From CAWCPR01 sp963797475 (lineage in GTDB: Bacteria > Chloroflexota > Anaerolineae > Anaerolineales > UBA4823): 64,000 bases of DNA. A program made the translations under genes and the position numbers. The notes under the pieces are model-generated. The model worked only from the letters and a program-made list of their open reading frames with translations. It ran no database searches and was not told the origin of the DNA. How positions within the stretch are numbered: the stretch's first letter is position 1; every line of letters starts with the position of its first letter. Below, one piece after another: positions 32,932-43,609 of the stretch. The stretch lies in the NCBI GenBank assembly GCA_963797475.1, contig CAWCPR010000001.1, positions 1,860,001 to 1,924,000 of the forward strand. The letters are read 5' to 3'.

Positions 32932-35900
32932 ATGGCCGCTCTCCTCCTTGCGCCTGCGGGTTACGGCAAGACCCATTATGCCATTCAACGAATTCGGTCG
33001 GTGCTGGCAGAAGCGCCATTCGCGCCAGTCACCGTGATCCTGCCGAACCAGGTGCGGGTGGCCGAGTTCCGCCGCCGCCTGGCAGCCGCCGGCGGCGGGC
33101 TGGGTGTGGAGCTGGTTACGTTTTATGCGCTCTACGCTGAAATCCTGGCCCGCGCCGGGCGCTCGAAACCGCGCCTGCCAGATCCGGTCCAAATTCGCCT
33201 GCTGCGTTCCATTGTGGATCAGCTCTGCCAGGAAGGGAAGCTGCAGCATTACGCCTCGCTGCGCGCCAGTCCTGGCTTTATCGCAGCCATGCGGGATACC
33301 ATCCAGGAGCTCAAGCGCGCCAGGGTCGAGCCGGGAGGCTTCTCTAAAGCCGTTTCCGGGTTGGAGCCCCGCCTGGAAGAGCTGGCGGCTATCTACAGCG
33401 CCTACCAGGAGTGGCTGATTCTGAAGGATTGGGTCGACGCCGAAGGCCAGGGGTGGTTGGCTGCCATCGCCCTGGAGGAAATTCCCCAGCTTGAGAACAC
33501 GACACGCCTGCTGGTCGTCAACGGTTTCGATGAATTCAACCCCACCCAACTGGGGGTGTTGGAGGTGCTGGCGCAGCGCGCGGCTGAAACGCTGATCACA
33601 CTGACAGGCGATCCAAAACGCCCGCGGCAGGCCCACCGGCGCTTCCTGCGCGCCCGCCAAATGCTGGAAGAGGTGATCAAATGCCAGGTCCAGGAATTGG
33701 AGGCAAGGCCAGCGGCTTTCCAATCCCCTGCCCTGGAAACCCTGGAAAGCCAGTTGTTCGAGCGTGCTCGAACTTCGACGGCTGCGCCTCTGCCTCCCAG
33801 CGCTGGTATCCAGTTCATCGAAGCCCAAAACCGCTCTGAAGAGGCCCGCGCCGCCCTGCGCTGGGTGAAAGCCAGGCTGGTACGAGATGGCCTGGCTTTA
33901 TCCGAAGCAGCCCTGCTGGCGCGCAACCTGGAGGCCTACCGCCCCTTTCTGGAAGAAACCGCCGTAGAATTTGGCATTCCAATCCGCATAGAAGAGGGCC
34001 TGGCGCTGATCGAGAACCCGGCCGTCGTTGCGCTGCTCTCCCTGCTTTCACTGCCGGGCCTGGATTGGCCCCGTCGCCAGATCCTGGAAGCCTGGCGCAG
34101 CCCCTACTTCGACTGGTCGCAGACCGGCATCACGCCAGGCGACGCTGCCAGCCTGGATACTCTCTCGCGCAACGGCCGGGTGGTGGCCGGCCTGGATCAA
34201 TGGCAGCAGGCCTTCGATCTCCTGGCCCAACAGAGAGCCGAAGACCTGGAGATCACTGCAGATGAGGAAAGCCTGCCCATCCCCCAAGTCGACGCGGCCA
34301 ACCTTAGAGCAAAGTTCGAAGCCTTCGCCAGACGCCTCATCCCCCCTTCGCCGGCTCCTGTGGGGGTCTATGTCGCCTTCATCGAAGATCTGGTCGGAGA
34401 CGACCCAGACGCCCAAGACTATCTCACCGGGCTGCATCCAGGCGCTGGCAGCCTGAGGCCGGTGGATGGCGGCTTAGCGGTGGTCGCACGCGCCTGTGAG
34501 AATCCCCGGACAGGCGACCGGGATGCAGCCGCGCTGCGCGCCTTTAAAGATGTGCTGCGCGGCCTGACGCTGGCCGAGGCTGCATTAGGCAGCGAGGCCC
34601 TCGAATTTCCGCAGTTCATCGATGAGCTGCGCGGCGCGGTTGGCGCTGCAACTTATCACGCCGCTCCCGAAGACGGCGTCCTGGTCGCCTCGGTATCTCA
34701 AGCCCGCGGCCTGTCTTTCGCGCGGTGGCTCTCCTGGGGCTTTCGGAAGGTGAATTCCCCCAGCCCGAGCGTGAAGACGCATTCCTGCGCGAGAGCGACC
34801 GCCGGGCCCTGGGCGAGAAAGGGATGCTTGTTGCGGAGAAACTGCGCGGCGATGAAGTCACATTCTTCTACCAGGCCGTGACCCGCGCCCGAGAGCATTT
34901 GCTGCTCTCGCGGCCCTACCTGGCGGAAGATGGGCAAATGTGGGAGCCCTCGCCGTACTGGCTGCAGGCCTGGCAGATCTCAGGCGAACCGGCAATACCC
35001 AAGGTTCGCCCGGAGGATCCCCTGCCGCCAGGTGAAGCCGCCTCCAGCGTCGAATACATTCAAGCCACGGGCCAGCTCGACGCGCACCTGAGGCGCGGGG
35101 CAAGCATCTTGCAAGCCCGGCTGGCAAAGCGCGCTGCCGGACCTTACGAGGGCGAGCTCCCTGAGATTTCTTCGCAGTTGGAGGACCGCTATCCCGCCTC
35201 GCAGGCCTGGAGCGCCAGCCGCCTGGAGGCCTACGGAACCTGTGCTTTTTTATTCTTTAGCGCCTACGCGCTCGAGCTGGAGCCGCGCACGCCGGCGGAA
35301 GAAGGCTACGATGTGCGCATCCTGGGCTCGATGCTGCACAAGATCCTCGAAGAAACCTATCGCCGGGCAGGAGACCCCACCAACCCGGAGGAATGCCAGG
35401 GGCTTTTACCCGAAGTGGCTGCCCAGGTTTTCGCCAGCGCCCCGGGCGAGTATGGCTTCCGCCCCTCGGCCCTGTGGGACATGCAGCAGCAAGAGCTGCT
35501 GAATATCCTGCGCGAGACCCTGGCTGCCCTGGCCAAAGCTTCCACCGGTTTCACACCCCGTTATTTCGAGGAGCGTTTTGGCATGGGAAAGCCCTCCCTG
35601 GTGCTCGATACGGAAATCGGCGAAGTGCGGCTGCACGGCTACATCGACCGCATCGACCAGGGGCCGGATGGGCGTCTGCGCGTGATGGATTACAAGGCCG
35701 GCGGAACTGCGATCAGCCTGCAGAACTTGCGCGATGGCCGCCGACTGCAGTTGCCCATCTATGCCCTGGCTGCGAGCCAGGCCCTGGATTTGGGGGAGGT
35801 TTGCAGCGGGTTCTACTGGCATATCGGCCGCGGCGAAGCCAGCAGCTTGAAGCTGGAGAATTATGAGGGCGGCGTCGAAGCGGCTTTCCAGACAGCCATC

Positions 35901-36029
35901 CAGCACGTCGGCGCACACGTTGGAAATATTCGCCTCGGGCAGTTCCAGCCAACCCCTCCTTCAGACGGCTGTCCCAGGTATTGCCCGGCCAGCCCATTTT
36001 GCTGGCGCTATAAATCGAAAGCTTTTTGA
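32932..36029 (+). CDS. AddB-like helicase/nuclease subunit, interrupted by a single-base frameshift
   Basis: Over about 1030 residues: a UvrD-like N-terminal with Walker A APAGYGKT, a long helical region, and, after the break, a PD-(D/E)XK nuclease domain. The frame changes near 34718; adding one C gives a continuous GLSFRAVALLGLSEGEF. The nuclease has MLHKILEETYR (His), HGYIDRIDQ (Asp) and RVMDYKAGG (Asp-x-Lys). The Cys residues of AddB-type iron-sulfur clusters are present: one in YGTCAFLFF and three in the C-terminal CPRYCPASPFC. It begins five bases after the SNF2 gene (GGGGAG ribosome site) and ends nine bases before the AddA-like gene. AddAB resects double-strand breaks, so the three genes form a repair operon. 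The break is probably a sequence error. Confidence 0.88.
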
Positions 36030-36038
36030 GAGCCCGAG

Positions 36039-39000
36039 ATGGCATCCATCCTCACCGGTTTTGGTTTTACGAAGGAACAAGGCCTTGCTGCCGTACAGGA
36101 CAGCCGGGCAATTTCCGTTACAGCCGGCGCTGGCTCCGGCAAGACCGGCACGCTGGTCGGCCGGTATCTGCACCTGCTTGAAGAAGGCGCTCCATTAAGA
36201 TCTTTAATCGCGATCACCTTCACCGACAAAGCCGCTCGTGAAATGCGCACGCGCATCCGCCAGGTGATCGAAAAGTGGCTCGCCTCTCCGCCCGAGAACG
36301 CAGAAGCCGCCCAAAATGAACTATGGGAAAACGCCTTCAGCAGCCTCGAGGCGGCGCACATTGGAACGATACACAGCCTGTGCGCCGAAATCCTGCACAT
36401 GCACCCGGCCGAGGCGGGGATCGACCCGAACTTCGAAGTCCTTGAAGAAGGTCTTGCGGCAGCCCTGCAAGCCCGAGCTTTGGACCTGGCGTTAACCTGG
36501 GCGGCCGGCGACCCGCAAGCTTCCGCCCTGTTCAGCTTGCTCAAAGAGAATCAACTGCGGAAAGCGCTTGCGCTGCTCCTCAACCGCAAACTCGACTTTT
36601 CGTCTATCCCACAGCATCCCGCCCCACTAGAAGCCTGGTCTCGTACGCTGGCCGGCTGGATTCACGACCATTTCGGCGCCTCGGGCTGGTCTGAGCCGCT
36701 CGAAACCCTGGCAGCGCTACAGGCGATTAACCCGGACGATACCCTCGAACAGGCGCGCCAGGAGGTGCTTTCCTGGTGGGGTGCGGCTTGCCAGGAGGCT
36801 GCGGTTTCGGACTGGCAGGCGCTTTTCACCAGCTTAAACCGGCTGCGCGCAGCTACGGCTCTTAAGGGCAGCCAGGGAAATTGGGATGGGGCCTCCCTAG
36901 AGGCGGCCCGCCAGGCGATGCGTGACTTGCGGGAATATTACGATGCGGAATTCGCCCCACTGGCCGGCAAAGGCAAGGAACCCTCGACCCGCTGGACGCT
37001 GGACGAACGGGTAGCCGGTTACCTTCCACTCATATCCCGGCTGCTCGCCAGGGCCAAACAAGAATACCAGCGCTTGAAAGACGAGCGCCGCGCCCTGGAT
37101 TTCGACGATCTCGAAGGCCGTACTGCGGAGTTGTTGAGCCAGCGCCCGGACGTGTGCCAATATTGGCAGGACGGGCTGCGCGCCCTGCTGGTCGACGAGT
37201 TTCAGGACACCAACGAACGCCAACGCCAGATCGTCTACGCCCTCACTGGTTTTGAGGCGTCCCCTGATGAAAAGGCATCCGGCCCTGCCGCAGATCTTTT
37301 CGTGGTGGGAGACGCCAAGCAGAGTATCTACAAATTCAGGGGCGCAGACGTGACCGTCTTTCGCCGGGTGCAAAACGACATTACCGCAGCCGGCGGGCTT
37401 CCGGTCGACCTCAACCTGACCTTCCGCGCTCACGATTCCCTGGTCGAGAGCCTCAACGCCTTGCTTGCCCCGATCCTGGGGGAAAGCCAGGATTCCCAAC
37501 GCTCCTTCCAGGTGCCCTTTAGCGCGCTGAAAGCCAGTCGCCAGGATCCTAACCGCGTGGAAATCGGCCACCCCTTCGTCGAATTTCACCTTGGCCTGGG
37601 CGAGAATGCCGACAGCGGAAGGACGACTGCGGCAGCCAGCCTGGCGAACCGGCTGAAGCAGCTTCACGCCCTTGAAAAATTCGCCTGGGGCGATATGGCC
37701 CTTCTTTTCCGGGCCTCTACGGCGTTCGGCGTGTATGAAGAAGCATTGGAACAGGCAAATATCCCCTTTGTTACCGTCGCCGGGCGCGGTTTTTACGATC
37801 GCCCCGAAATCCGCGATCTACTCAACGCCTTGACCGCCATTGCCGACCCGGCCGATGACCTGGCCCTGGCCGGCCTGCTGCGTTCCCCTGCGATTGGCCT
37901 CAGCGACGCTCAGATATACTGCCTGCGCTTCCCGGGCAGCAGCGCAGCCCCCTGGCCTCTTTGGAATTCGTTAATTTCCCCGCATGCCAACGGAGATTTG
38001 GCGCAGGCCCGCGCCGCCGAGATGATCGCCGAATTGCACGCGCTTTCAGGCCGCGCTCCGGCGGCGGAAGTGTTGAAGCGCTTCCTGGACCTGAGCGGCT
38101 ACCGGGCGATCCTGGGCGCACTGCCCGAAGGCAGGCGCTTGCTTCGTAACGTGGACAAGCTGCTGATCGACGCTCACCGCAGCCGGCTGGTTGGATTGGG
38201 GGAGTTCCTGGAATACGTTCAGACCCTGCGGGACACCGGACTGCGTGAAGGAGAAGCCCCGGTCGAAGCCGGTGGGGCCGTGCAATTGATGAGCGTCCAC
38301 AAGGCTAAAGGCCTTGAATTCCCGCTGGTGGTGATCGCCGACGCGGCTTACGAGCACCGCGGCGGGGCGCAGTCGATCCTGCTCGACCCGGACCTGGGTC
38401 TGCTGCTGGACGCCAGGGACCTGGATGGGGCCAGCCCGGTTATCTGGCGGCTCGCCAGCCTGGCTGAGACGGAGAAAGACGAGGCAGAAGACAGGCGCCT
38501 GCTTTACGTAGCCGCCACCCGGGCCAGGGAAAAGCTGCTCATCAGCGGGCACACAAAAATCCTCAGTTCTGGGCAGTTAAGCCTGCGCGGCTGGTTGAAG
38601 CGCCTGGGACAGGTCATCGGGTTGGACTCGCTCCAACCCCAAAACGAAGTGACCGGCCCGCAAATCCTGGAACTGGCCAGCCCATTCGACGCCGGCGGTC
38701 TGGTTTGTAATTTGTACCCGCCAACCGACGGCCCGCCTGCGCCGGCCATGCAGCCCGGCGAACGACCCGCGCAACCGGACCAGACCCTTTCCCCGCCCGA
38801 CCTGCTTGCGCCGCTCCAGCCCAGCGAGCCGGCAGCCCAGGATGGAAAGGTGCGCCAGCGAGAGAGCGACCCGCCGCAGCGCGTCTGGCGTATCATCCCT
38901 CGAACCCAACATCCCAGCGGGCCGGCCTGGGTGGTCGGGAAGCTCGTCCATGAAGCCCTGCACCGCTGGCGTTTCCCTGACCCGGCGGTTGGCCAGACTT

Positions 39001-39407
39001 CGTTCGACGAATTTCTCCGGCCCTTCGCCCTGGAAACCGGGTTGACCGACCCGGCTGAGATCCGGGCTACCCTGGGAGAAACCCGGCGATTATTGGAGCG
39101 TTTTCGCCTGCATCCCCTGTATGCCAAAATCGAGGCAGCCGAACGCCACCACGAAGTGCCTTATGTGCTGCCGGACGATGTGGGGATTATCGACCTCATC
39201 TACTGCACACCCGAGGGGTGGATGATTGCAGATTTCAAAACCGATGCGCTGCGTTCGGAGGCAGAAGCCCGCAAAGCTATCCATGAAAAGGGCTACGACC
39301 AGCAGCTAAATCGCTACGCAGAGGCTGTTGCCAGCCAGTTGGGGCAGCGCCCGCACACTCAGCTTGTATTCTTGCGAGTCGCAAACCAGGTTTGCGTATT
39401 CGACTGA
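36039..39407 (+). CDS. AddA-like UvrD helicase with C-terminal nuclease
   Basis: A 1122-residue superfamily 1A helicase-nuclease. Walker A is TAGAGSGKT (about residue 28), with AITFTDKAAREMRTR, VDEFQDTNERQRQI (about 385), DAKQSIYKFRGADV, and MSVHKAKGLEFPLV in the C-terminal helicase part; a PD-(D/E)XK nuclease closes it (VGKLVHEALHRW, VGIIDLIY and WMIADFKTDAL). This is the AddA subunit design. It forms a heterodimer with the upstream AddB-like gene. The Pro/Ala-rich linker before the nuclease (about residues 895-935) is longer than usual. It is the third gene of the operon, and a 74-base gap follows. Confidence 0.92.
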   Translation: MASILTGFGFTKEQGLAAVQDSRAISVTAGAGSGKTGTLVGRYLHLLEEGAPLRSLIAITFTDKAAREMRTRIRQVIEKWLASPPENAEAAQNELWENAFSSLEAAHIGTIHSLCAEILHMHPAEAGIDPNFEVLEEGLAAALQARALDLALTWAAGDPQASALFSLLKENQLRKALALLLNRKLDFSSIPQHPAPLEAWSRTLAGWIHDHFGASGWSEPLETLAALQAINPDDTLEQARQEVLSWWGAACQEAAVSDWQALFTSLNRLRAATALKGSQGNWDGASLEAARQAMRDLREYYDAEFAPLAGKGKEPSTRWTLDERVAGYLPLISRLLARAKQEYQRLKDERRALDFDDLEGRTAELLSQRPDVCQYWQDGLRALLVDEFQDTNERQRQIVYALTGFEASPDEKASGPAADLFVVGDAKQSIYKFRGADVTVFRRVQNDITAAGGLPVDLNLTFRAHDSLVESLNALLAPILGESQDSQRSFQVPFSALKASRQDPNRVEIGHPFVEFHLGLGENADSGRTTAAASLANRLKQLHALEKFAWGDMALLFRASTAFGVYEEALEQANIPFVTVAGRGFYDRPEIRDLLNALTAIADPADDLALAGLLRSPAIGLSDAQIYCLRFPGSSAAPWPLWNSLISPHANGDLAQARAAEMIAELHALSGRAPAAEVLKRFLDLSGYRAILGALPEGRRLLRNVDKLLIDAHRSRLVGLGEFLEYVQTLRDTGLREGEAPVEAGGAVQLMSVHKAKGLEFPLVVIADAAYEHRGGAQSILLDPDLGLLLDARDLDGASPVIWRLASLAETEKDEAEDRRLLYVAATRAREKLLISGHTKILSSGQLSLRGWLKRLGQVIGLDSLQPQNEVTGPQILELASPFDAGGLVCNLYPPTDGPPAPAMQPGERPAQPDQTLSPPDLLAPLQPSEPAAQDGKVRQRESDPPQRVWRIIPRTQHPSGPAWVVGKLVHEALHRWRFPDPAVGQTSFDEFLRPFALETGLTDPAEIRATLGETRRLLERFRLHPLYAKIEAAERHHEVPYVLPDDVGIIDLIYCTPEGWMIADFKTDALRSEAEARKAIHEKGYDQQLNRYAEAVASQLGQRPHTQLVFLRVANQVCVFD

Positions 39408-39481
39408 ATTTTGAGCGTACTGTGCAGGCTGCGCAAATGGGCCATGCCAATGATCACCGCTAGAACATTTAAGGAGTTCCG

Positions 39482-40345
39482 ATGGCTGCAATGAGTGAAT
39501 TCGAACAGGGTTTTCGCCAGATCGCTGCGGCGAACAAAGGCATCCGCCTGATCAATGTCTATAAGGGCGTTCCAATCTCTTACGAGGCATCCATCGTCAA
39601 GATTGACCCCTGGTCGATCCAGGTCAAAATGGCTCTTTACCAGATCGTCTGTCTGTATAAAGAACGAGAGACATTCATACAAAACAGCTTTTTCCCAAAA
39701 ATCATCCGGGCCAAGGTTGGTAGATTGGATTTCCCCGACCTCGAGGCAAGCCTGACAGGCTTTGAATATATCGAGCAAAATGTCGGCGACCGCATCCAGG
39801 TGCGCGTCAAACCGGCAGATCCAATCTACAGCGACGTCCAGGCGCCCGGGATGCGCTTTCCTTTCAAAGCGGAGCTCGCCGACATCTCCCAGGAAGGCCT
39901 GGCGATCTATATCCCGCGCGGGTTTTATTATCCGGACCGTTACCGGACCGGCGTCATCATTAAAATGTCTCTGCGATTCCCGGGTGAATACGAAGCGATG
40001 GATGAGGACTCGGGAGGTGGTTCATCTCAAACTTCAGGTTCTCTAGATCGCTACAGCCGCGATAACGTCAGGCTATACCATCTACCCGATCTGCAGCGGT
40101 CAGGAACCCGCCCGTTGCAGCCGCTCCCGCACACGCACAAAGTTAGTTTCCCGGAGATCACAATCTCCGGAAAGGTCGCCAACGTACGCGAAGAACAAGG
40201 TGGAAACCGGTACCGGGTGGGGCTCAGCATACTGCTGGATCAAGGATCGAGAACGGTGATCCTGAGCTTTATCACCCAGCGGCAGGCTGAGATCATCCGA
40301 GAAATCCAAACGATCTACAGACTTCTTTCCCACGAAGAGAGTTAA
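39482..40345 (+). CDS. PilZ-like domain protein
   Basis: A 287-residue protein. The region about residues 100-160 reads RIQVRVKPADP ... FPFKAELADISQEGLAIYIP, which fits a PilZ pattern (R-x-x-x-R-like start, then D-x-S-x-x-G), the c-di-GMP binding site, although the arginine pair is less canonical. The rest has an N-terminal adaptor-like part (about 1-95) and a C-terminal extension with a helical end. AAGGAG precedes the ATG at 39482. If it binds c-di-GMP, the large GGDEF/EAL protein encoded 6.7 kb downstream could supply or remove the signal. Confidence 0.6.
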   Translation: MAAMSEFEQGFRQIAAANKGIRLINVYKGVPISYEASIVKIDPWSIQVKMALYQIVCLYKERETFIQNSFFPKIIRAKVGRLDFPDLEASLTGFEYIEQNVGDRIQVRVKPADPIYSDVQAPGMRFPFKAELADISQEGLAIYIPRGFYYPDRYRTGVIIKMSLRFPGEYEAMDEDSGGGSSQTSGSLDRYSRDNVRLYHLPDLQRSGTRPLQPLPHTHKVSFPEITISGKVANVREEQGGNRYRVGLSILLDQGSRTVILSFITQRQAEIIREIQTIYRLLSHEES

Positions 40346-40454
40346 GGCCGGGCCCAGGCAATTTTTACACGACTGGCAAGAATGTTCTGTGCTCCTGTCC
40401 GGGTCCGCTAAATAAGCCAGACTGGACAGCCGACCGCGAGATGCTGCAGAAATC

Positions 40455-42773
40455 TCAGCGGCTGAGGGCGTCGTCAACTAAAACAGGCAGGTACAGGCGC
40501 GCGCCACCCACCAGCAATTTCACCTGGGTGGATTGGACAATCCCGCCGCTGGCGCCGGTGATCGGGATGGTATACCACAGCCCAGGCAGCGAGCTGAGGC
40601 TTGAAAGGGTATCCGTCAGGACCAGAGTCGCCTGCCCGGGCGGCTTCACCTGCGCTGGAGACAGGCTCAAGGCCAGATTGGTTGAGGGGTTATCGGCGAC
40701 CAGGGAAACGGTCTGGGTGAAACCGCCCGCCGGTTCTACACGAATCCTGTACACAGCGACTTCGCCTGGCAAAATCGCCTGCGAGGGCGGGTCAGCCGCC
40801 AGGGTAAAACCAAACCCCTGGTATTCAAAAGCGCCGATATCGGGCCCTGCGCCGCTGTAGCCATCGTTTATTCCGGGGATAATCTGGCCAGCGTCGATCA
40901 GGCTGCTGCCCGGATTCAAGGCGTAATCGCCCCCAGGCGGATCGGAAAAATCGGGGCTCGCGTTCAGGCCGTGGGCCTCCTGACCCGTGAGCGATCGAAA
41001 TGTCGCCAGGTCGTACATGTGCCGGTCAGGCCCGCTGCCCCAATAAACAAATTCACTCGGGTTGCTGGTGTACAGGTCGTCAAAATCCAGGTCTACCGGC
41101 TGCTGTTCGTTGTAGTTGTTTATGGCGAAATCCGTGCCGGACCAGACGTTATTGCGGGCGTAGATGAGGTCCCATGAACCCGGCGCTTTGATGTACAGGC
41201 CGTTGTTGCCGGGCAATGCTGCATCGGCAGTGTTTTGAAACAGGTACATCGGCCCAGACTGGTCGTAGCCGCTGTTAAACTTAAACGGCGTCCCGCTGTA
41301 GTCGTTGTTTCCCACGCCGGTGCGGTAGATGAGATTGCGGATGGCGTAGACTGGCCCGGTGTAGACCGGGGCCAGGGAGATGCCTGTCAAAACATCATGA
41401 AAGCGGTTCCCCCAGATGCGTACATTGCTGCACTGCCCGTCGGTCTCCATCCCATCGTCGCCGGCGTTGTAGACCTGGTTGTCATAGACGTCGGTTTCGT
41501 TCGTCTCGGCAGCGCTCGAGTTGGGACAGGCGCCAAAGCCGTCGAAATAATCGTGAAAAACGTTGCGGCGGATCACGTTGCCGCGACCGGTGGCGGGATC
41601 GTAAAAACGGATGCCTCCACCGGACAGAGAAATACCGGCGTAGAAGGCGTCCCAGGGCCAATCGAAGAGGCTGTCGTAAAATTCGTTATCCTGGATGAGA
41701 TTGCGTTGGGAATCGTACTTGAACCCGATGCCCAGGTCGTTAAAAGCGAAGGTGCTGCCCTGCACCAGATTATCGCTCCCATTGTAAAAATAGAGCGCTT
41801 TGGCGTAATCCCCCTGCCCGTAATGGCGAAAAGTCAGGTTCAGAAAATAAACAAAGTCTTTGTCGACGAAAAAGGCGTTGTTTTCCCTGGATACCTGCAT
41901 GGGAACGGAATTCGGGTCAGCGTCTCCCGCCAACCGGACGTAGAGCGCAGCGCCATCCGCATATAGGCCGGGAATGCCCCAAACGAGGCCCTGTAAATCC
42001 GCCAGGCTCTGGTAAGGGAGCAGCCGCTGCCCACCAGCCAGGACGAGGTGTGGATCGGCAGCGTTGACCGTCGTGCGGTAAACGCCGCCCCCCTGCGAGA
42101 TCCAGGTGAAAACAGCCGGGTCGGCGCCGTCCAGGACCGCAAACTCTCCGGGATAGCCGCGGATGACCAGCGGCGCATTGGAGGCGCCGGCGCGCGGCAG
42201 GCTGATCCCGCCCTGGTAATAAACGCCGCCGCGCAGGACGACTTCGTCCCCGGGCTGAGCCTGGCCGATCCCGGTCCCCAGCGAACAAGGCAGCGCCAGG
42301 CTGCAAGCCGTCCCGCTGCCGGTGGGGCTCACGTAGTACGAATGCAGCGGGGCAGGAATGGTGATCTCCGCCCGCGTGGCGGCCGAGCCGTCGATCAGCA
42401 GGCCGTCCAACGGACCCCCGTCTGGATCGTGCAGGCTGATCCGAACGTCATACGACTTACCCGGCTCCAGCCAGAACAGGCTTCCCACGAAACGGCCGGC
42501 GGCGACACGCGAGAGAGGGAACCCGGCCTGGTATGTCCCCCCGGCGCTGCTGCGGTAAGCAACGGCCGCGCTGGCGTTGCCGTTCGGGTCGTCTCCATTG
42601 GTGAGATGAACGATCACCCCCATGGCATGAAAGGTGCCGTAAAGCTCAAGGCTCGCCTCCGCATGCGCCGGAAGTGCTGGCGGCGCCGGAAGTTTGGGCG
42701 GCGCCAATGGTTTTGTCGGGAACAAAGCGCTCATCAAAAGGTAAAGGGACAGCAAGCCTCGCAAAATTCTCAT
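40455..42773 (-). CDS. Secreted right-handed parallel beta-helix protein
   Basis: A 772-residue protein with a signal peptide. Starting near residue 150 it has the 'YYVSPTGSGTACSLALPCSLGTGIGQAQPGDEVVLRGGVYY' opening of pectate-lyase/right-handed beta-helix proteins, followed by the helix region with repeats of the kind GNVIRRNVFHDYFDG, SNVRIWGNRFHDV and LIQDNEFYDS. A C-terminal Ig-like/NPCBM-like part (LAADPPSQAILPGEVAVYRIRVEP) and a tail ARLYLPVLV follow. It may bind or cleave polysaccharide, but no catalytic set can be assigned by eye. It is the last gene of a minus-strand group (lipid kinase, hydrolase, this gene). Confidence 0.75.
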   Translation of the reverse strand: MRILRGLLSLYLLMSALFPTKPLAPPKLPAPPALPAHAEASLELYGTFHAMGVIVHLTNGDDPNGNASAAVAYRSSAGGTYQAGFPLSRVAAGRFVGSLFWLEPGKSYDVRISLHDPDGGPLDGLLIDGSAATRAEITIPAPLHSYYVSPTGSGTACSLALPCSLGTGIGQAQPGDEVVLRGGVYYQGGISLPRAGASNAPLVIRGYPGEFAVLDGADPAVFTWISQGGGVYRTTVNAADPHLVLAGGQRLLPYQSLADLQGLVWGIPGLYADGAALYVRLAGDADPNSVPMQVSRENNAFFVDKDFVYFLNLTFRHYGQGDYAKALYFYNGSDNLVQGSTFAFNDLGIGFKYDSQRNLIQDNEFYDSLFDWPWDAFYAGISLSGGGIRFYDPATGRGNVIRRNVFHDYFDGFGACPNSSAAETNETDVYDNQVYNAGDDGMETDGQCSNVRIWGNRFHDVLTGISLAPVYTGPVYAIRNLIYRTGVGNNDYSGTPFKFNSGYDQSGPMYLFQNTADAALPGNNGLYIKAPGSWDLIYARNNVWSGTDFAINNYNEQQPVDLDFDDLYTSNPSEFVYWGSGPDRHMYDLATFRSLTGQEAHGLNASPDFSDPPGGDYALNPGSSLIDAGQIIPGINDGYSGAGPDIGAFEYQGFGFTLAADPPSQAILPGEVAVYRIRVEPAGGFTQTVSLVADNPSTNLALSLSPAQVKPPGQATLVLTDTLSSLSSLPGLWYTIPITGASGGIVQSTQVKLLVGGARLYLPVLVDDALSR

Positions 42774-42797
42774 TCGGCAGCCCTTCGGTAAACCAGA

Positions 42798-43595
42798 TTA
42801 CACCTCCAGCCCGGCTAAAAAGCGCCGTACAGCTTCATTAAACTGCTCGGGTTGTTCCAGATTTAGCAGGTGACCGGCGTCTGGCAAGATCTCCAGGCTT
42901 GCGTTCGGGATGGCATCCCGCATGGCTTCTGCTTCTCGAAACGGGATGAGCTGGTCGTCCGCGCCGTGCAAGATCAACGTTGGCAGCTCGATCTCCGCCA
43001 GCGTAGGCGTTAAATCGGGGCGCTCCTTCATCCCCATTAAGTCGCCAATGACGCCTTCCAGGGAGGTCTCTTCCAGGATCGACCTGACCGTCTGAACCAG
43101 TTCGGGCTTTTTCTCGTAAGTCTTGGGCGAAAGCATTTTGGGCAGCATCGCAGCGACGATCGCCTCGACGCCCTCTTTGCGCGCCAGTTCGGCGGCCTTG
43201 TCTCGGCCTGCCTTGCCTTCCGGAGAATCTGCACCGGCGCGCGTGGCGGTCAAAATTACTCCCGCCAGGCGCGGGCTGAACTGGCGCTGAAATGCGAGGG
43301 TGACATAACCGCCCATGGATAGACCGCAAATGACGACCGGGCGGGTGATCTGCAATGCATCCAGGAACGCGTTCAGGTCATCCGCCAATAAATCCATCCA
43401 ATACGGCCCGGGGACGGGCTGCGAAGCGCCATGTCCGCGCAGGTCTGGCGCCAGGCTGCGGGCGACGCCGGACAATCCTTCAACTTGAGGCTGCCACATA
43501 CGCCCGTTCAAGGGATAACCGTGGACGAATAGGATGGGCAGGCCCTTACCCTGATCGATATAGGACATCGAAAAATTATGAATTTGCAAGCGCAT
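42798..43595 (-). CDS. Alpha/beta hydrolase
   Basis: A 265-residue alpha/beta hydrolase. The nucleophile elbow is GLSMGGYV, the acid lies in LHGADDQLIP, and the His in DAGHLLNLE, giving a full Ser-Asp-His triad; the oxyanion region is LFVHGYPLNG. GGGAGG lies just before the ATG. It is 14 bases after the lipid-kinase gene and 24 bases before the beta-helix gene. Substrates of this kind of enzyme (esters, lactones, peptides) cannot be told apart by sequence. Confidence 0.88.
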   Translation of the reverse strand: MRLQIHNFSMSYIDQGKGLPILFVHGYPLNGRMWQPQVEGLSGVARSLAPDLRGHGASQPVPGPYWMDLLADDLNAFLDALQITRPVVICGLSMGGYVTLAFQRQFSPRLAGVILTATRAGADSPEGKAGRDKAAELARKEGVEAIVAAMLPKMLSPKTYEKKPELVQTVRSILEETSLEGVIGDLMGMKERPDLTPTLAEIELPTLILHGADDQLIPFREAEAMRDAIPNASLEILPDAGHLLNLEQPEQFNEAVRRFLAGLEV

Positions 43596-43609
43596 ATTGA
43601 CCTCCCTGG

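Noticed and set aside
41235..41966. Plus-strand open frame of 243 codons inside the beta-helix gene
   Set aside because: Antisense shadow of a repeat-rich coding region; low-complexity Val/Ala composition.
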